The notes beneath the pieces were generated by a model. It was not told the origin of the DNA. It worked only from the letters and a program-made list of their open reading frames with translations, and searched no databases. The translations under genes and the position numbers were made by a program. From assembly GCF_002899455.1 (NCBI RefSeq), contig NZ_PPFB01000001.1, forward strand, positions 6,394,501 to 6,458,500: a stretch of DNA of 64,000 bases, given 5' to 3'. Below, in pieces: positions 24,867-33,065 of the stretch (positions are counted from its first letter, which is position 1; each line of letters starts with the position of its first letter). This stretch comes from Streptomyces sp. DH-12. GTDB lineage: Bacteria; Actinomycetota; Actinomycetes; Streptomycetales; Streptomycetaceae.

Positions 24867-26309
24867 TCAGAGGATCGCCCCGGGGGTGTAGCCGGCGGCC
24901 TCCGGGTGCTGCTTCACGATCTCCTCGATCCGGGCGACCACGGTGGCGACCTGGTCGCTCGCGGCGCCGGTGAAGGACAGCTTGTCCGCCATCAGCTCCT
25001 CGAGACCGGCGCGGTCCAACGGCAGCCGCTCGTCGGCGGCGAGCTTGTCGAGCAGGTCGTTGCGCTCGGCGCCCTGCTCCCGCATGGCGAGCGCGGTGGC
25101 CACGGCGTTCTCCTTGATCGCCTCGTGGGCGACCTCACGGCCGACACCGGCGCGGACCGCGCCCATGAGCACCTTGGTGGTGGCGAGGAACGGCAGGTAG
25201 CGGTCCAGCTCGCGGGCCACGACCGCCGGGAAGGCGCCGAACTCGTCGAGCACGGTCAGGAACGTCTCCAGCAGGCCGTCGAGCGCGAAGAAGGCGTCCG
25301 GCAGCGCGACCCGGCGCACCACCGAGCAGGACACGTCGCCCTCGTTCCACTGGTCGCCCGCCAGCTCGCCGGTCATCGAGGCGTAGCCGCGCAGGACGAC
25401 CATCAGGCCGTTGACCCGCTCGCAGGAGCGCGTGTTCATCTTGTGCGGCATCGCGGACGAGCCGACCTGGCCGGGCTTGAAGCCCTCGGTGACCAGCTCG
25501 TGCCCCGCCATCAGCCGGATCGTCTTCGCCAGCGAGGACGGCGCGGCGGCCAGGTGCACCAGCGCGGTGACGACCTCGTAGTCCAGGGAACGCGGGTAGA
25601 CCTGGCCGACGCTGGTGAACGCCTGGGAGAAGCCCAGGTGGCCGGCGACCCGCCGCTCCAGCTCGGCCAGCTTGGCGGTGTCCCCGCCGAGCAGGTCCAG
25701 CATGTCCTGCGCGGTGCCGACCGGGCCCTTGACGCCGCGCAGCGGGTAGCGGCCCAGCAGCTCCTCCAGCCGCCCGTACGCCACCAGCAGCTCGTCGGCG
25801 GCGGTCGCGAACCGCTTGCCGAGGGTGGTGGCCTGCGCGGCCACGTTGTGCGAGCGGCCGGCCATGACCAGCTCGCCGTACTCCCCGGCGAGCTTGCCGA
25901 GGCGGGCCAGCACGGCCACCGTGCGGTTCCGCATCAGCTCCAGCGACAGCCGGACCTGCAGCTGCTCGACGTTCTCGGTGAGGTCGCGGGAGGTCATGCC
26001 CTTGTGCACGTGCTCGTGCCCGGCGAGGTCGTTGAACTCCTCGATCCGCGCCTTCACGTCGTGGCGGGTGACCTTCTCGCGCTCGGCGACCGAGGCCAGG
26101 TCGACGGTGTCGAGGACGCGCTCGTAGTCGGCGATCGCCGCGTCGGGCACCTCGATCCCGAGGTCCTTCTGGGCCCGCAGCACGGCGAGCCAGAGCTGCC
26201 GCTCGAGCCTCACCTTCTGCTCGGGCGACCAGAGCGTGGCGAGCTCGGCGGAGGCGTAGCGTCCGGCGAGGACGTTCGGGATACGGGGCTTGGCAGGCGC
26301 AGCAGTCAC
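24867..26309 (-). CDS. purB: Adenylosuccinate lyase
   Basis: 480 residues. PurB makes AICAR from SAICAR and AMP from adenylosuccinate. The fumarase-superfamily signature GSSAMPHKMNTR, the HNVAAQATTLG block with the general acid region, and GVKGPVGTAQDML are present. The GTG at 26309 follows a TAGACT -10 box by eight bases, so the message is probably leaderless. Length is normal. As usual for actinomycetes it stands away from the other pur genes. Confidence 0.96.
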   Translation of the reverse strand: MTAAPAKPRIPNVLAGRYASAELATLWSPEQKVRLERQLWLAVLRAQKDLGIEVPDAAIADYERVLDTVDLASVAEREKVTRHDVKARIEEFNDLAGHEHVHKGMTSRDLTENVEQLQVRLSLELMRNRTVAVLARLGKLAGEYGELVMAGRSHNVAAQATTLGKRFATAADELLVAYGRLEELLGRYPLRGVKGPVGTAQDMLDLLGGDTAKLAELERRVAGHLGFSQAFTSVGQVYPRSLDYEVVTALVHLAAAPSSLAKTIRLMAGHELVTEGFKPGQVGSSAMPHKMNTRSCERVNGLMVVLRGYASMTGELAGDQWNEGDVSCSVVRRVALPDAFFALDGLLETFLTVLDEFGAFPAVVARELDRYLPFLATTKVLMGAVRAGVGREVAHEAIKENAVATALAMREQGAERNDLLDKLAADERLPLDRAGLEELMADKLSFTGAASDQVATVVARIEEIVKQHPEAAGYTPGAIL

Positions 26310-26317
26310 GTACAGGG

Positions 26318-26323
26318 AGTCTA
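26318..26323 (-). promoter_or_regulatory. -10 box TAGACT for purB
   Basis: Reads TAGACT on the minus strand and ends eight bases before the purB GTG; no ribosome binding site lies between. Confidence 0.5.
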
Positions 26324-26382
26324 CTGGCGATTCGTGCAGGCCCGCGCCGCGGGGTGACCTGGAGGAACGTACAAGGGAGCGA

Positions 26383-27174
26383 CTACGCCGTCTCGTACGG
26401 CAGCAGCTCCGGGCGCTTGGGCGGCAGGCCGTCGCCCGAGGAGCGGCCGGTGAGCCGGCGGCCGATCCACGGCAGCAGGTGCTGCCGGGCGAACCGGGCG
26501 TCCGCGACCCGCCGCGCCACCCAGTGCGGCGGCAGCGTCGCCTCCGGGGGCAGATGCCACTCGGGGTCCTCCGCCGGGTAGCCGAGCGTCTGCCACACCG
26601 CCTCCGCGACCCTGCGGTGCCCCTCGGCGGTCAGGTGCAGCCGGTCCACGTCCCACAGCCGGGGGTCGCCGAGCGCGGGCGCCGCGTACAGGTCGACCAC
26701 CAGCGCGTCGTGCCGCGCGGCGAGCTCGTCGATGCAGGCGAACAGCGCCTCCATGCGGGGGCGGAAGCGCTCCAGCACGGGTCCGCGGCGGCCGGGGCTG
26801 CGCATCAGGACGAGCTGCTTGCAGTTCGGGGCCAGCCGCTCGACGGCCTCGGTGAGCAGGTCCCGTACCCGCCCCATGTCGCACTTGGGGCGCAGGGTGT
26901 CGTTGAGGCCGCCGACCAAGGTGATCACGTCGGCTCCCATGGCGGCCGCCCGGTCCACCTGCTCGTCGACGATCTGCTGGATCAGCTTGCCGCGCACCGC
27001 GAGGTTGGCGTACCGGAAACCGGGTGCCGCGGCCGCCATCCGGGCGGCGAGCAGGTCCGCCCAGCCGCGGTAGGTGCCGTCGGGCAGCAGGTCCGACATG
27101 CCTTCGGTGAAGGAGTCGCCCAGAGCGACGAGGCTGGTGTGGGCGGGGGCGCTGGAAGTGGGGTTCGTCTGCAT
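26383..27174 (-). CDS. SGNH/GDSL-family hydrolase
   Basis: 263 residues. Block I VALGDSFTEG holds the nucleophile Ser near residue 21, block II has NLAVRGKL, block III GGLNDTLRP, and block V DRLHLTAEGHR gives the Asp/His pair. No signal peptide is present, so the protein is cytoplasmic. SGNH enzymes are esterases or lipases; the substrate is not predictable. The ATG at 27174 fits the family start better than the in-frame ATG 27 bases upstream. Confidence 0.9.
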   Translation of the reverse strand: MQTNPTSSAPAHTSLVALGDSFTEGMSDLLPDGTYRGWADLLAARMAAAAPGFRYANLAVRGKLIQQIVDEQVDRAAAMGADVITLVGGLNDTLRPKCDMGRVRDLLTEAVERLAPNCKQLVLMRSPGRRGPVLERFRPRMEALFACIDELAARHDALVVDLYAAPALGDPRLWDVDRLHLTAEGHRRVAEAVWQTLGYPAEDPEWHLPPEATLPPHWVARRVADARFARQHLLPWIGRRLTGRSSGDGLPPKRPELLPYETA

Positions 27175-27253
27175 GGCGACAGAAATGGTAGCCCCTGGCA
27201 CATACCCGCTGGTCGGTCGCCTTGCCGACCGCGGGAGAGGCCGGCTCCCACAC

Positions 27254-27330
27254 GTCCGGAAGAACCGGCTCCCTCGCGCCCGGAAGGCCGGCTTCCCGCG
27301 CCCGGAAGGCCGGCTTCCCGCGTCCGGGGG
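27254..27330. repeat. 22-bp palindromic repeats
   Basis: Two exact direct copies of a 22-base unit (27279-27300 and 27301-27322) follow one degenerate copy at about 27254-27278. Each unit contains the near-palindrome GGAAGGCCGGCTTCC and can form a hairpin. They lie just after the end of the CNNM gene on the minus strand and may terminate it. Confidence 0.7.
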
Positions 27331-27336
27331 AACCGC

Positions 27337-28350
27337 TCAGGTCCGCTGCCCGAACAGCTCCCGCAGCACGTCCTCCATCGTCACCAGCCCCGCCAGCCGC
27401 CCGTCCGTCCCGAGCACGGCCGCCAGATGCGCCCGGCTGCCCCGCATCGCGGTGAGCACGTCGTCCATCGGCGTGTTCTCCCGGATCCGGGCGATGGGCC
27501 GCATGTCCCGCAGCCGGAACGGCATGTCCCGCGGCGAGGCGTCCAAAGCGTCCTTGACGTGCAGATAGCCGACGATCCGCCGCTGCTCGTCCACCACCGG
27601 GAACCGCGAGAAACCGGACTCCGCCGCGAGCCGCTCCAGCTCCTCCGGCGTGACGCCCAGGCGCGCGTAGACCACCCGCTCCAGCGGCATCACCACGTCC
27701 CGCACCGGACGACGGCCCAGCTCCAGCGCGTCGTTGAGCCGCTCACGGGCCCGGTCGTCGATCAGACCCGCCTCGCCGGAGTCCTTCACGATCTGCGCCA
27801 GCTCGGCGTCCGAGAAGGACGCGGCCACCTCGTCCCGCGTCTCCACCCGCAACAGCCTCAGCAGCGTGTTCGCGAAGGCGTTCACGGTGAAGATCACCGG
27901 GCGCAGCGCGCGGGACAGCGCCACCAGCGGCGGCCCCAGCATCAGCGCGCTGCGCACCGGCTCCGCGAGCGCGATGTTCTTCGGCACCATCTCCCCGAGC
28001 AGCATGTGCAGGTACGTGGCGAGGGTCAGCGCGATCACGAAGGACACCGCGTGTCCGGCACCCTCGGGGAAGCCCACCGCGTGGAACACCGGTTCCAGCA
28101 GATGGGCGATGGCGGGCTCGGCGACGATGCCGAGGACCAGGGTGCACAGCGTGATGCCCAGCTGCGCGGCCGCCATCAGCTGGGACACGTGCTCCAGGCC
28201 CCACAGCACCCGCTTGGCGCGCCGGTCGCCCTCGTCGGCGTACGGCTCGATCTGGCTGCGGCGCACCGAGATCAGGGCGAACTCCGCGCCGACGAAGAAG
28301 GCGTTGGCGACCAGAGTGGCCAGGCCGATCAGCAGTTGCACGGCGGTCAT
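27337..28350 (-). CDS. CNNM/hemolysin-C family membrane protein (second gene)
   Basis: 337 residues. The DUF21 transmembrane domain has about four hydrophobic segments in the first 170 residues (LLIGLATLVANAFFVGAEFAL, LVPKNIALAEP-like MVPKNIALAEP). Two CBS domains follow (VYARLGVTPEELERLAAESGFSRFPV and MDDVLTAMRGSRAHLAAVL). It lacks the C-terminal CorC_HlyC domain of its neighbour. These proteins are implicated in Mg2+/Co2+ export. It overlaps the preceding CNNM gene by ATGA, so the pair is translationally coupled and may form a heteromer. Confidence 0.9.
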   Translation of the reverse strand: MTAVQLLIGLATLVANAFFVGAEFALISVRRSQIEPYADEGDRRAKRVLWGLEHVSQLMAAAQLGITLCTLVLGIVAEPAIAHLLEPVFHAVGFPEGAGHAVSFVIALTLATYLHMLLGEMVPKNIALAEPVRSALMLGPPLVALSRALRPVIFTVNAFANTLLRLLRVETRDEVAASFSDAELAQIVKDSGEAGLIDDRARERLNDALELGRRPVRDVVMPLERVVYARLGVTPEELERLAAESGFSRFPVVDEQRRIVGYLHVKDALDASPRDMPFRLRDMRPIARIRENTPMDDVLTAMRGSRAHLAAVLGTDGRLAGLVTMEDVLRELFGQRT

Positions 28351-29729
28351 CGGCGGGCCCCCGGGTCGTCGTGGACACCGGCGGACGCGGATCCGTCACC
28401 GTCCGGCCGTGCGGTCCGGGCGTCGTCGCGGGGCGCGCGCAGCAGCACGCGCGCCGCGCGGCGGCCGGAGGCGTCCGCGACCTCCAGCCGCCAGCCGGCC
28501 ACCTCGAGGGAGTCACCGGCCTCCGGGATCCGGCCCAGCTCGGCGGCCACCAGGCCGGCCAGCGTCTCGTACGGCCCCTCGGGGGCGCGCAGCCCGACCC
28601 GCGCCAGCTGGTCCAGGCGCGCGGAGCCGTCGGCGGAGAACAGCTCGCGGCCCGCCTCGTCGGTGCCGGTGCGGGCCAGGTCGGGCGTCTCGTGCGGGTC
28701 GTGCTCGTCGATGACCTCGCCGACGACCTCCTCCACGATGTCCTCCAGGGTGGCCACCCCCGCCGTGCCGCCGTACTCGTCGATGACGACCGCCATGGTG
28801 CGGCGGCCGGACAGCCGGTCCAGCAGCCGGTCGACGGTGAGCGACCCGGGCACCAGCAGCGGTTCGCGCATCAGCTCCGACACGGGCACCTCGGGGCGGC
28901 GCCCGGCGGGCAGCGCGAGCACGTCCTTGACGTGCGCCGTGCCGACGACCGAGTCCAGCGTCCCGCGGTAGACGGGGAACCGGGACAGCCCGGTCGCCCG
29001 GGTCGCGTTCGCCACGTCCTCGCAGGTCGCGCTCTCCTCCAGGGCGATGACCTGGACGCGGGGCGTCATCACGTTCTCCGCGGTCAGGCCGGCGAGGTTC
29101 AGCGTGCGGACGAACAGCTCCGCGGTGTCCGGCTCCAGGGCGCCCTCCTTGGCGGAGTGCCGGGCCAGCGCGGCCAGCTCCTGCGGGCTGCGCGCGGACT
29201 CCAGCTCCTCGGCCGGCTCCAGTCCGATGCGGCGCACCATCCGGTTGGCCGAGTTGTTCAGATGGGTGATGAACGGGCGGAACGCGGCGCTGAACCAGCG
29301 CTGCGCGTTGCCCGCCCGCTTGGCGATCGCCAGCGGCGAGGAGATCGCCCAGTTCTTCGGCACCAGCTCGCCGACCACCATCAGGAACACCGTCGACAGG
29401 CCCGTGCCGATCACCAGCGCCAGCGAGCGCGCCACGGAGCCGGAGACGCCGATGTCCCGCAGCGGGCCCGTGATCAACGCGGCGATCGACGGCTCGGCCA
29501 GCATGCCGACCACCAGGTTGGTGACGGTGATGCCGAGCTGAGCCCCGGAGAGCTGGAAGGTCAGGCTGCGGACGGCCTTGAGCGCGCCGGCCGCGCCGCG
29601 CTCGCCGCGCTCCACCGCCCGCTCCAGGTCGGAGCGCTCGACCGTGGTCAGGGAGAACTCGGCGGCCACGAACACCCCGCACAGGAGCGACAGCAGGATC
29701 GCCGCCAGCAGGAGGAGCACTTCGGTCAT
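28347..29729 (-). CDS. CNNM/hemolysin-C family membrane protein (first gene)
   Basis: 460 residues. DUF21 membrane domain (LLLLAAILLSLLCGVFVAAEFSL first), two CBS domains (VMTPRVQVIALEES ... LSRFPVYRGTLDSVVG and SELMREPLLVPGSLTVDRLLDRL), and a C-terminal CorC_HlyC domain. The ATG at 29729 is chosen because GGAGGT lies eight bases before it; the frame is open 42 codons further upstream but that part is not family sequence. First gene of the two-gene operon. Confidence 0.92.
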   Translation of the reverse strand: MTEVLLLLAAILLSLLCGVFVAAEFSLTTVERSDLERAVERGERGAAGALKAVRSLTFQLSGAQLGITVTNLVVGMLAEPSIAALITGPLRDIGVSGSVARSLALVIGTGLSTVFLMVVGELVPKNWAISSPLAIAKRAGNAQRWFSAAFRPFITHLNNSANRMVRRIGLEPAEELESARSPQELAALARHSAKEGALEPDTAELFVRTLNLAGLTAENVMTPRVQVIALEESATCEDVANATRATGLSRFPVYRGTLDSVVGTAHVKDVLALPAGRRPEVPVSELMREPLLVPGSLTVDRLLDRLSGRRTMAVVIDEYGGTAGVATLEDIVEEVVGEVIDEHDPHETPDLARTGTDEAGRELFSADGSARLDQLARVGLRAPEGPYETLAGLVAAELGRIPEAGDSLEVAGWRLEVADASGRRAARVLLRAPRDDARTARPDGDGSASAGVHDDPGARR

Positions 29730-29888
29730 CGGGGGGTCACCTCCGTCCCATCGTCGGACAGGACGGGATCGGACGCGCGATGTCGGCAACCGGAGGCGGG
29801 CCCACGGGCGGAGACACAACCTTTCATGGAGGACCGAGTGGCCCTCACGGGGCAAAGGATGGGCAAAGTCCGGCCGGCGGACCGTGGA

Positions 29889-30326
29889 TCACCCGGTCAG
29901 GGGCTTCACCCAGCGCCGCCACCGTTCCTCCGCCGCATACCCCGCCGCGGCCCACGCATGATGGGCGGTCTCGTTGCGCTGCAGCACCATCGCGTCAGCG
30001 CGGCGCCCGCCGAGCGTCACGAACCGCTCCTCGGCGGCGGCCAGCAGCGCCGTGGCGATCCCCCGGCGGCGGTGCTCCGGGTGCACCGCCAGGCGGTACA
30101 GGTGGCAGCGCCACCCGTCGAAGCCCGCGATCACCGTGCCGACCAGCTCGCCGTCCCGCTCGGCGAGGATCAGCGCCTCGGGGTCGCGGGCGACCAGCAG
30201 CTCCACGCCGCCCCGGTCGTCGCTGATGCTCGTGCCCTCGGCGGACGTCTTCCAGAAGGCCAGCACCGCGTCGAGGTCGTCGGGGCCGGCGGCCCGGGTC
30301 CGCAGTGCGCTCGGCAGTTCACTCAT
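29889..30326 (-). CDS. GNAT-family N-acetyltransferase
   Basis: 145 residues, a single GNAT domain. LVGTVIAGFDG is strand 4 and LYRLAVHPEHRRRGIATALLAAAE contains the acetyl-CoA loop (R/Q-x-x-G-x-A, here RRRGIA). The ATG at 30326 fits the family start. Substrate unknown; the gene stands alone. Confidence 0.88.
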   Translation of the reverse strand: MSELPSALRTRAAGPDDLDAVLAFWKTSAEGTSISDDRGGVELLVARDPEALILAERDGELVGTVIAGFDGWRCHLYRLAVHPEHRRRGIATALLAAAEERFVTLGGRRADAMVLQRNETAHHAWAAAGYAAEERWRRWVKPLTG

Positions 30327-30561
30327 ACGCCCGATCCCAGCACGGCGGACCGGCCGTGAGCACGGAGTTCCACGATGCGGACCGGCCGCGCGAAGGGCCC
30401 GCGCGCGTGGCGCACTCATGGACGACGGTCTCCCGCACGTTCGTCCGCGACGCCCGCGGCGCCGGTGATCTCCGGCGGGAACGGCATGAAGGCGGCGTTC
30501 CGGATCACGAAGCCCGCGCCCGGCGTCTTGTCGGCCTGCTCGTCGGGGGACCGCGACATCG

Positions 30562-30586
30562 GGGCGCCGGCCACCGGCGCCCCGCC
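30562..30586. terminator. Hairpin downstream of the MacB-type ATPase gene
   Basis: CGGGGCGCCGG / CCGGCGCCCCG, 11-bp perfect stem with a 3-base loop. Confidence 0.6.
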
Positions 30587-30606
30587 GGCCGGGGCCGGCC
30601 CGGCCG

Positions 30607-30651
30607 TCAGCGTGGCGGGTGCGCGAGGAAGCCGCGCGGGGTGGCCTTCAG
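30607..30651 (-). pseudogene. Stub of an FtsX-type ABC permease N terminus
   Basis: Eight bases after the ATPase stop the minus strand reads LKATPRGFLAHPPR then stop. FtsX/MacB permeases that follow such ATPases in actinomycetes begin with (M)LKATxRxFLAHK. The expected ATG is GCG here and the reading dies after 14 codons, so the permease gene appears deleted. The match is short and based on memory of the family. Confidence 0.4.
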
Positions 30652-30658
30652 CGCGCCG

Positions 30659-31531
30659 TCAGTCCTCCTCGCCGCCCGGCGACGCGACGCCGCCACCGGA
30701 CGCGCCCGGCTCCGTCGCCGCGCGCACGACGTCGAACCGCTTCATCCGTTCCAGGACCGACTCCGCCGTGGGCCGTCGCATCTCGTCCACGATGCGGCCG
30801 TCCGCCAGGAACAGGACCAGGTCGGAGTGGGCGGCGGCGCCGGGGTCGTGGGTGACCATGACCACCGTCTGGCCCAGCCGGTCCACCGCCTCCCGCAGGA
30901 AGCCCAGCACCTCGAGGCCGGCCCGCGAGTCGAGGTTGCCGGTCGGCTCGTCGGCGAAGATCAGCTCGGGCCGGGAGGCCAGGGCGCGCGCGCAGGCCAC
31001 CCGCTGCTGCTGGCCGCCCGACAGTTGCGCGGGCCGGTGCTTCAGCCGGTCGCGCAGACCGAGCGTGTCGACGACCCGGTCCAGCCACTCCTCGTCGGGC
31101 TTCCGTCCGGCGATGCCCATGGGCAGGGTGATGTTCTCCCGCGCGTTCAGCGTGGGGATCAGGTTGAACGACTGGAACATGAACCCGACGCGGTCCCGCC
31201 GCAGCCGGGTCAGCTCACGGTCCCTCAGCCCGGTGATCTCGGTGTCGCCGAGCCACACCTGGCCGGCCGAGACGGTGTCCAGCCCTGCCAGACAGTGCAT
31301 CAGCGTGGACTTCCCGGAGCCCGACGGCCCCATCACGGCGGTGAAGCGCCCGCGTGCGATGTCCACGTCCACCGAGTCGAGGGCGGTCACCGCCGTCTCG
31401 CCCGAGCCGTACGCCTTGGTCAGACCGCGGGCGCGGGCCGCGGTTCCGTCGGCCGACGCGAGGCCCGGGGTGTGCTCCGCAGCGGGTGTGGACAAGGCCG
31501 CCTCCTCGGTGTGGACAACCGGGTCGAGCAT
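30659..31531 (-). CDS. MacB/LolD-type ABC transporter ATP-binding protein
   Basis: 290 residues. Walker A GPSGSGKST near residue 71, signature LSGGQQQRVACARAL near 168, Walker B LIFADEPTGNLDSR near 190, and VTHDPGAA. The FMFQSFNLIPTLNARENI stretch is typical of ATPases that pair with FtsX-like permeases and act in extrusion or extracytoplasmic work. No permease gene follows, only a short stub, so it is probably an orphan or uses a permease encoded elsewhere. A TACCGT box lies nine bases before the ATG. Confidence 0.9.
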   Translation of the reverse strand: MLDPVVHTEEAALSTPAAEHTPGLASADGTAARARGLTKAYGSGETAVTALDSVDVDIARGRFTAVMGPSGSGKSTLMHCLAGLDTVSAGQVWLGDTEITGLRDRELTRLRRDRVGFMFQSFNLIPTLNARENITLPMGIAGRKPDEEWLDRVVDTLGLRDRLKHRPAQLSGGQQQRVACARALASRPELIFADEPTGNLDSRAGLEVLGFLREAVDRLGQTVVMVTHDPGAAAHSDLVLFLADGRIVDEMRRPTAESVLERMKRFDVVRAATEPGASGGGVASPGGEED

Positions 31532-31664
31532 GTCGCGCCGACGGTAAGGCCGCCCGGCGCGCCCGGGACATCCCCCGTGAGTGCCGGACCGTCTCCGCCC
31601 CAGGTCTGGTCCCGGACTCCGATGTAAGGGACACGTGAGCTCGCGCGCCGGCTCCCTTGCCGCT

Positions 31665-31686
31665 GCTAGCGTCGCGGCGCTAGCTT
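31665..31686 (+). promoter_or_regulatory. Operator palindrome and -10 box of the toxin-antitoxin operon
   Basis: GCTAGCG (31665-31671) and CGCTAGC (31678-31684) form an inverted repeat with a 6-base spacer. The -10 box TAGCTT (31681-31686) overlaps its right arm and ends six bases before the antitoxin ATG, so the message is leaderless. Antitoxin binding here would block transcription. Confidence 0.6.
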
Positions 31687-31692
31687 CGAGGT

Positions 31693-31932
31693 ATGGCGAA
31701 GACTCAGCTGAACGTGCGCGTGGACGAGGGCACCGCCCGCGCGGCCCGGGAGCGTGCCCTGGCGCGAGGCATCAGCGTCAACCGCTACATCGAGGAACTG
31801 GTCCGGCAGGACACCGGCGAGTCCGGACGCGCCTTCGTCGAGGCCGCCGCCGACTTCATGAAGCAGTACGAGAGCGTCTTCGCCGAGGAGTTCGGCAGGG
31901 ACCGCGAGGGCGTGCGCGAAGGCCGCCGCTGA
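31693..31932 (+). CDS. Ribbon-helix-helix antitoxin
   Basis: 79 residues. The N-terminal TQLNVRVDEGTARAARERALARGISVNRYIEELV is a ribbon-helix-helix (Arc/CopG or HicB C-terminal type) DNA-binding fold. The C-terminal half is acidic and helical and would wrap the toxin. The stop is three bases before the TTG of the toxin gene. It probably represses its own operon through the palindrome overlapping its promoter. Confidence 0.82.
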   Translation: MAKTQLNVRVDEGTARAARERALARGISVNRYIEELVRQDTGESGRAFVEAAADFMKQYESVFAEEFGRDREGVREGRR

Positions 31933-31935
31933 CCC

Positions 31936-32310
31936 TTGGACCACGTACGCATCGACCTCGCCTGGCTGCTCATGCTCGCCGAGCGGCAGACCCCCGGCGA
32001 CCCCCAGGTCACCGACTGGGGCGCCCTCGTCGCCGCCGTCGCCCGTCATGACGCCGAGATATTCGACGTCCCCGTCTACGACACCCCGCACAGCCGCGCC
32101 GCCGCGCTGCTCCAGCTGCTGATCCACGTCCCCGCGCTGGAGCGCTCCAACGCGCTCTTCGCCTCCGCCGTCGCGTACGCCTACCTGGTCGCCAGCGGGC
32201 TGAAGGTCGTCACCTCGCCCGAACAGGTGCGCGACCTGGCCCGCCTGGTCAAGACGGGGGACGCGGACGTCGACGCCATCGCGGCCGAACTGCGCCGCTG
32301 GTGCGCCTGA
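31936..32310 (+). CDS. Fic/Doc-like toxin with degenerate active site
   Basis: 124 residues from a TTG three bases after the antitoxin stop. The helix IHVPALERSNALFASAVAYAYLVASGLKV (H64 to about residue 90) aligns with the Fic signature HxFxxGNxRxA: His64 and Asn72 are kept but the Gly, Lys and Arg positions differ. Such proteins are commonly labelled Fic-family toxin components in Streptomyces. Whether it transfers AMP or phosphate is doubtful. Its stop touches the stop of the convergent methyltransferase gene (TGATCA), leaving no terminator. Confidence 0.72.
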   Translation: MDHVRIDLAWLLMLAERQTPGDPQVTDWGALVAAVARHDAEIFDVPVYDTPHSRAAALLQLLIHVPALERSNALFASAVAYAYLVASGLKVVTSPEQVRDLARLVKTGDADVDAIAAELRRWCA

Positions 32311-33009
32311 TCACCCGCCCTCGGCCCTCGCGTCGGCGAGGGGCCGCCACGCGGTGCCGATGACGCAGAACGACTGCGGCAGCGCGGGCCCGTTCCCGGG
32401 GATCGTCATGCGCCGGTAGGGGCCCAGTTCGAAGCCCGCCTCGCGCAGCGCCCCGACCGGCTCGCGGGACAGATGGCAGCCGCCCGCCAGCGGCGGCCAC
32501 ACCGTGCGGTCCAGCGCCCGCTGGGTCGCGCGCATGACCCGTCCGCCGCCCGCGCCGTGCTCGAAGAACCGCACCTCGCCACCGGGCCGCAGCACGCGCC
32601 GCACCTCCGCGAGCGCCCGCCGCACGTCCCGCACGCTGCACAGCACCAGCGACAGCACCGCCGCGTCGAACGCCTCGCTCTTGACGGGCAGCGCCTCCGC
32701 CACCCCGGGCGCCACGTCCACCGGCATCCCCGCCCGCAGCGCCGCCTCCACGGCCAGCGCGCGCAGCGCCCGCTCCGGCTCCATGGCGACGACCTCCGAG
32801 ACGGTGCCCGGGTAGTGGGCGAAGTTCAGGCCGTTGCCCGCGCCGACCTCGATCACCCGCCCGGACAGGCCGCGGAGCAGCCCGCGCCGTACGTCCGCCA
32901 TCCCGCGGCTCTCGGCGGCGGCGCTGCAGCGGGCGTACCAGCGGGCGAAGACCGGGTGGTGCACGGGATCCCGCACCGCCTGCGCGGAGCGGGGGGACCG
33001 CACCTGCAT
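32311..33009 (-). CDS. Class I SAM-dependent methyltransferase
   Basis: 232 residues of the Methyltransf_11 type. SAM motif I is VIEVGAGNGLNFAHYP near residue 52, followed by VAMEPE (motif II acid), VAEALPVKSEAFDAAVLSLVLC and VRRVLRPGGEVRFFEH. The start at 33009 has GGGGAGG five bases upstream. The family includes small-molecule and phospholipid methyltransferases; substrate unknown. Confidence 0.88.
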   Translation of the reverse strand: MQVRSPRSAQAVRDPVHHPVFARWYARCSAAAESRGMADVRRGLLRGLSGRVIEVGAGNGLNFAHYPGTVSEVVAMEPERALRALAVEAALRAGMPVDVAPGVAEALPVKSEAFDAAVLSLVLCSVRDVRRALAEVRRVLRPGGEVRFFEHGAGGGRVMRATQRALDRTVWPPLAGGCHLSREPVGALREAGFELGPYRRMTIPGNGPALPQSFCVIGTAWRPLADARAEGG

Positions 33010-33065
33010 CGGGACCTCCCCGGGTCGGGCCTACGGCGATTCTCCCCGTCGGCCCGCCCGGCGAA

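Larger units (their letters stand above)
30327..30658. other. 332-base gap downstream of an ABC ATPase gene
   Basis: No intact gene. On the minus strand it contains the stub of a permease N terminus (30607-30651) directly after the ATPase stop, then a strong hairpin (30562-30586). The remaining sequence is open in places without a recognisable family. Confidence 0.5.
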
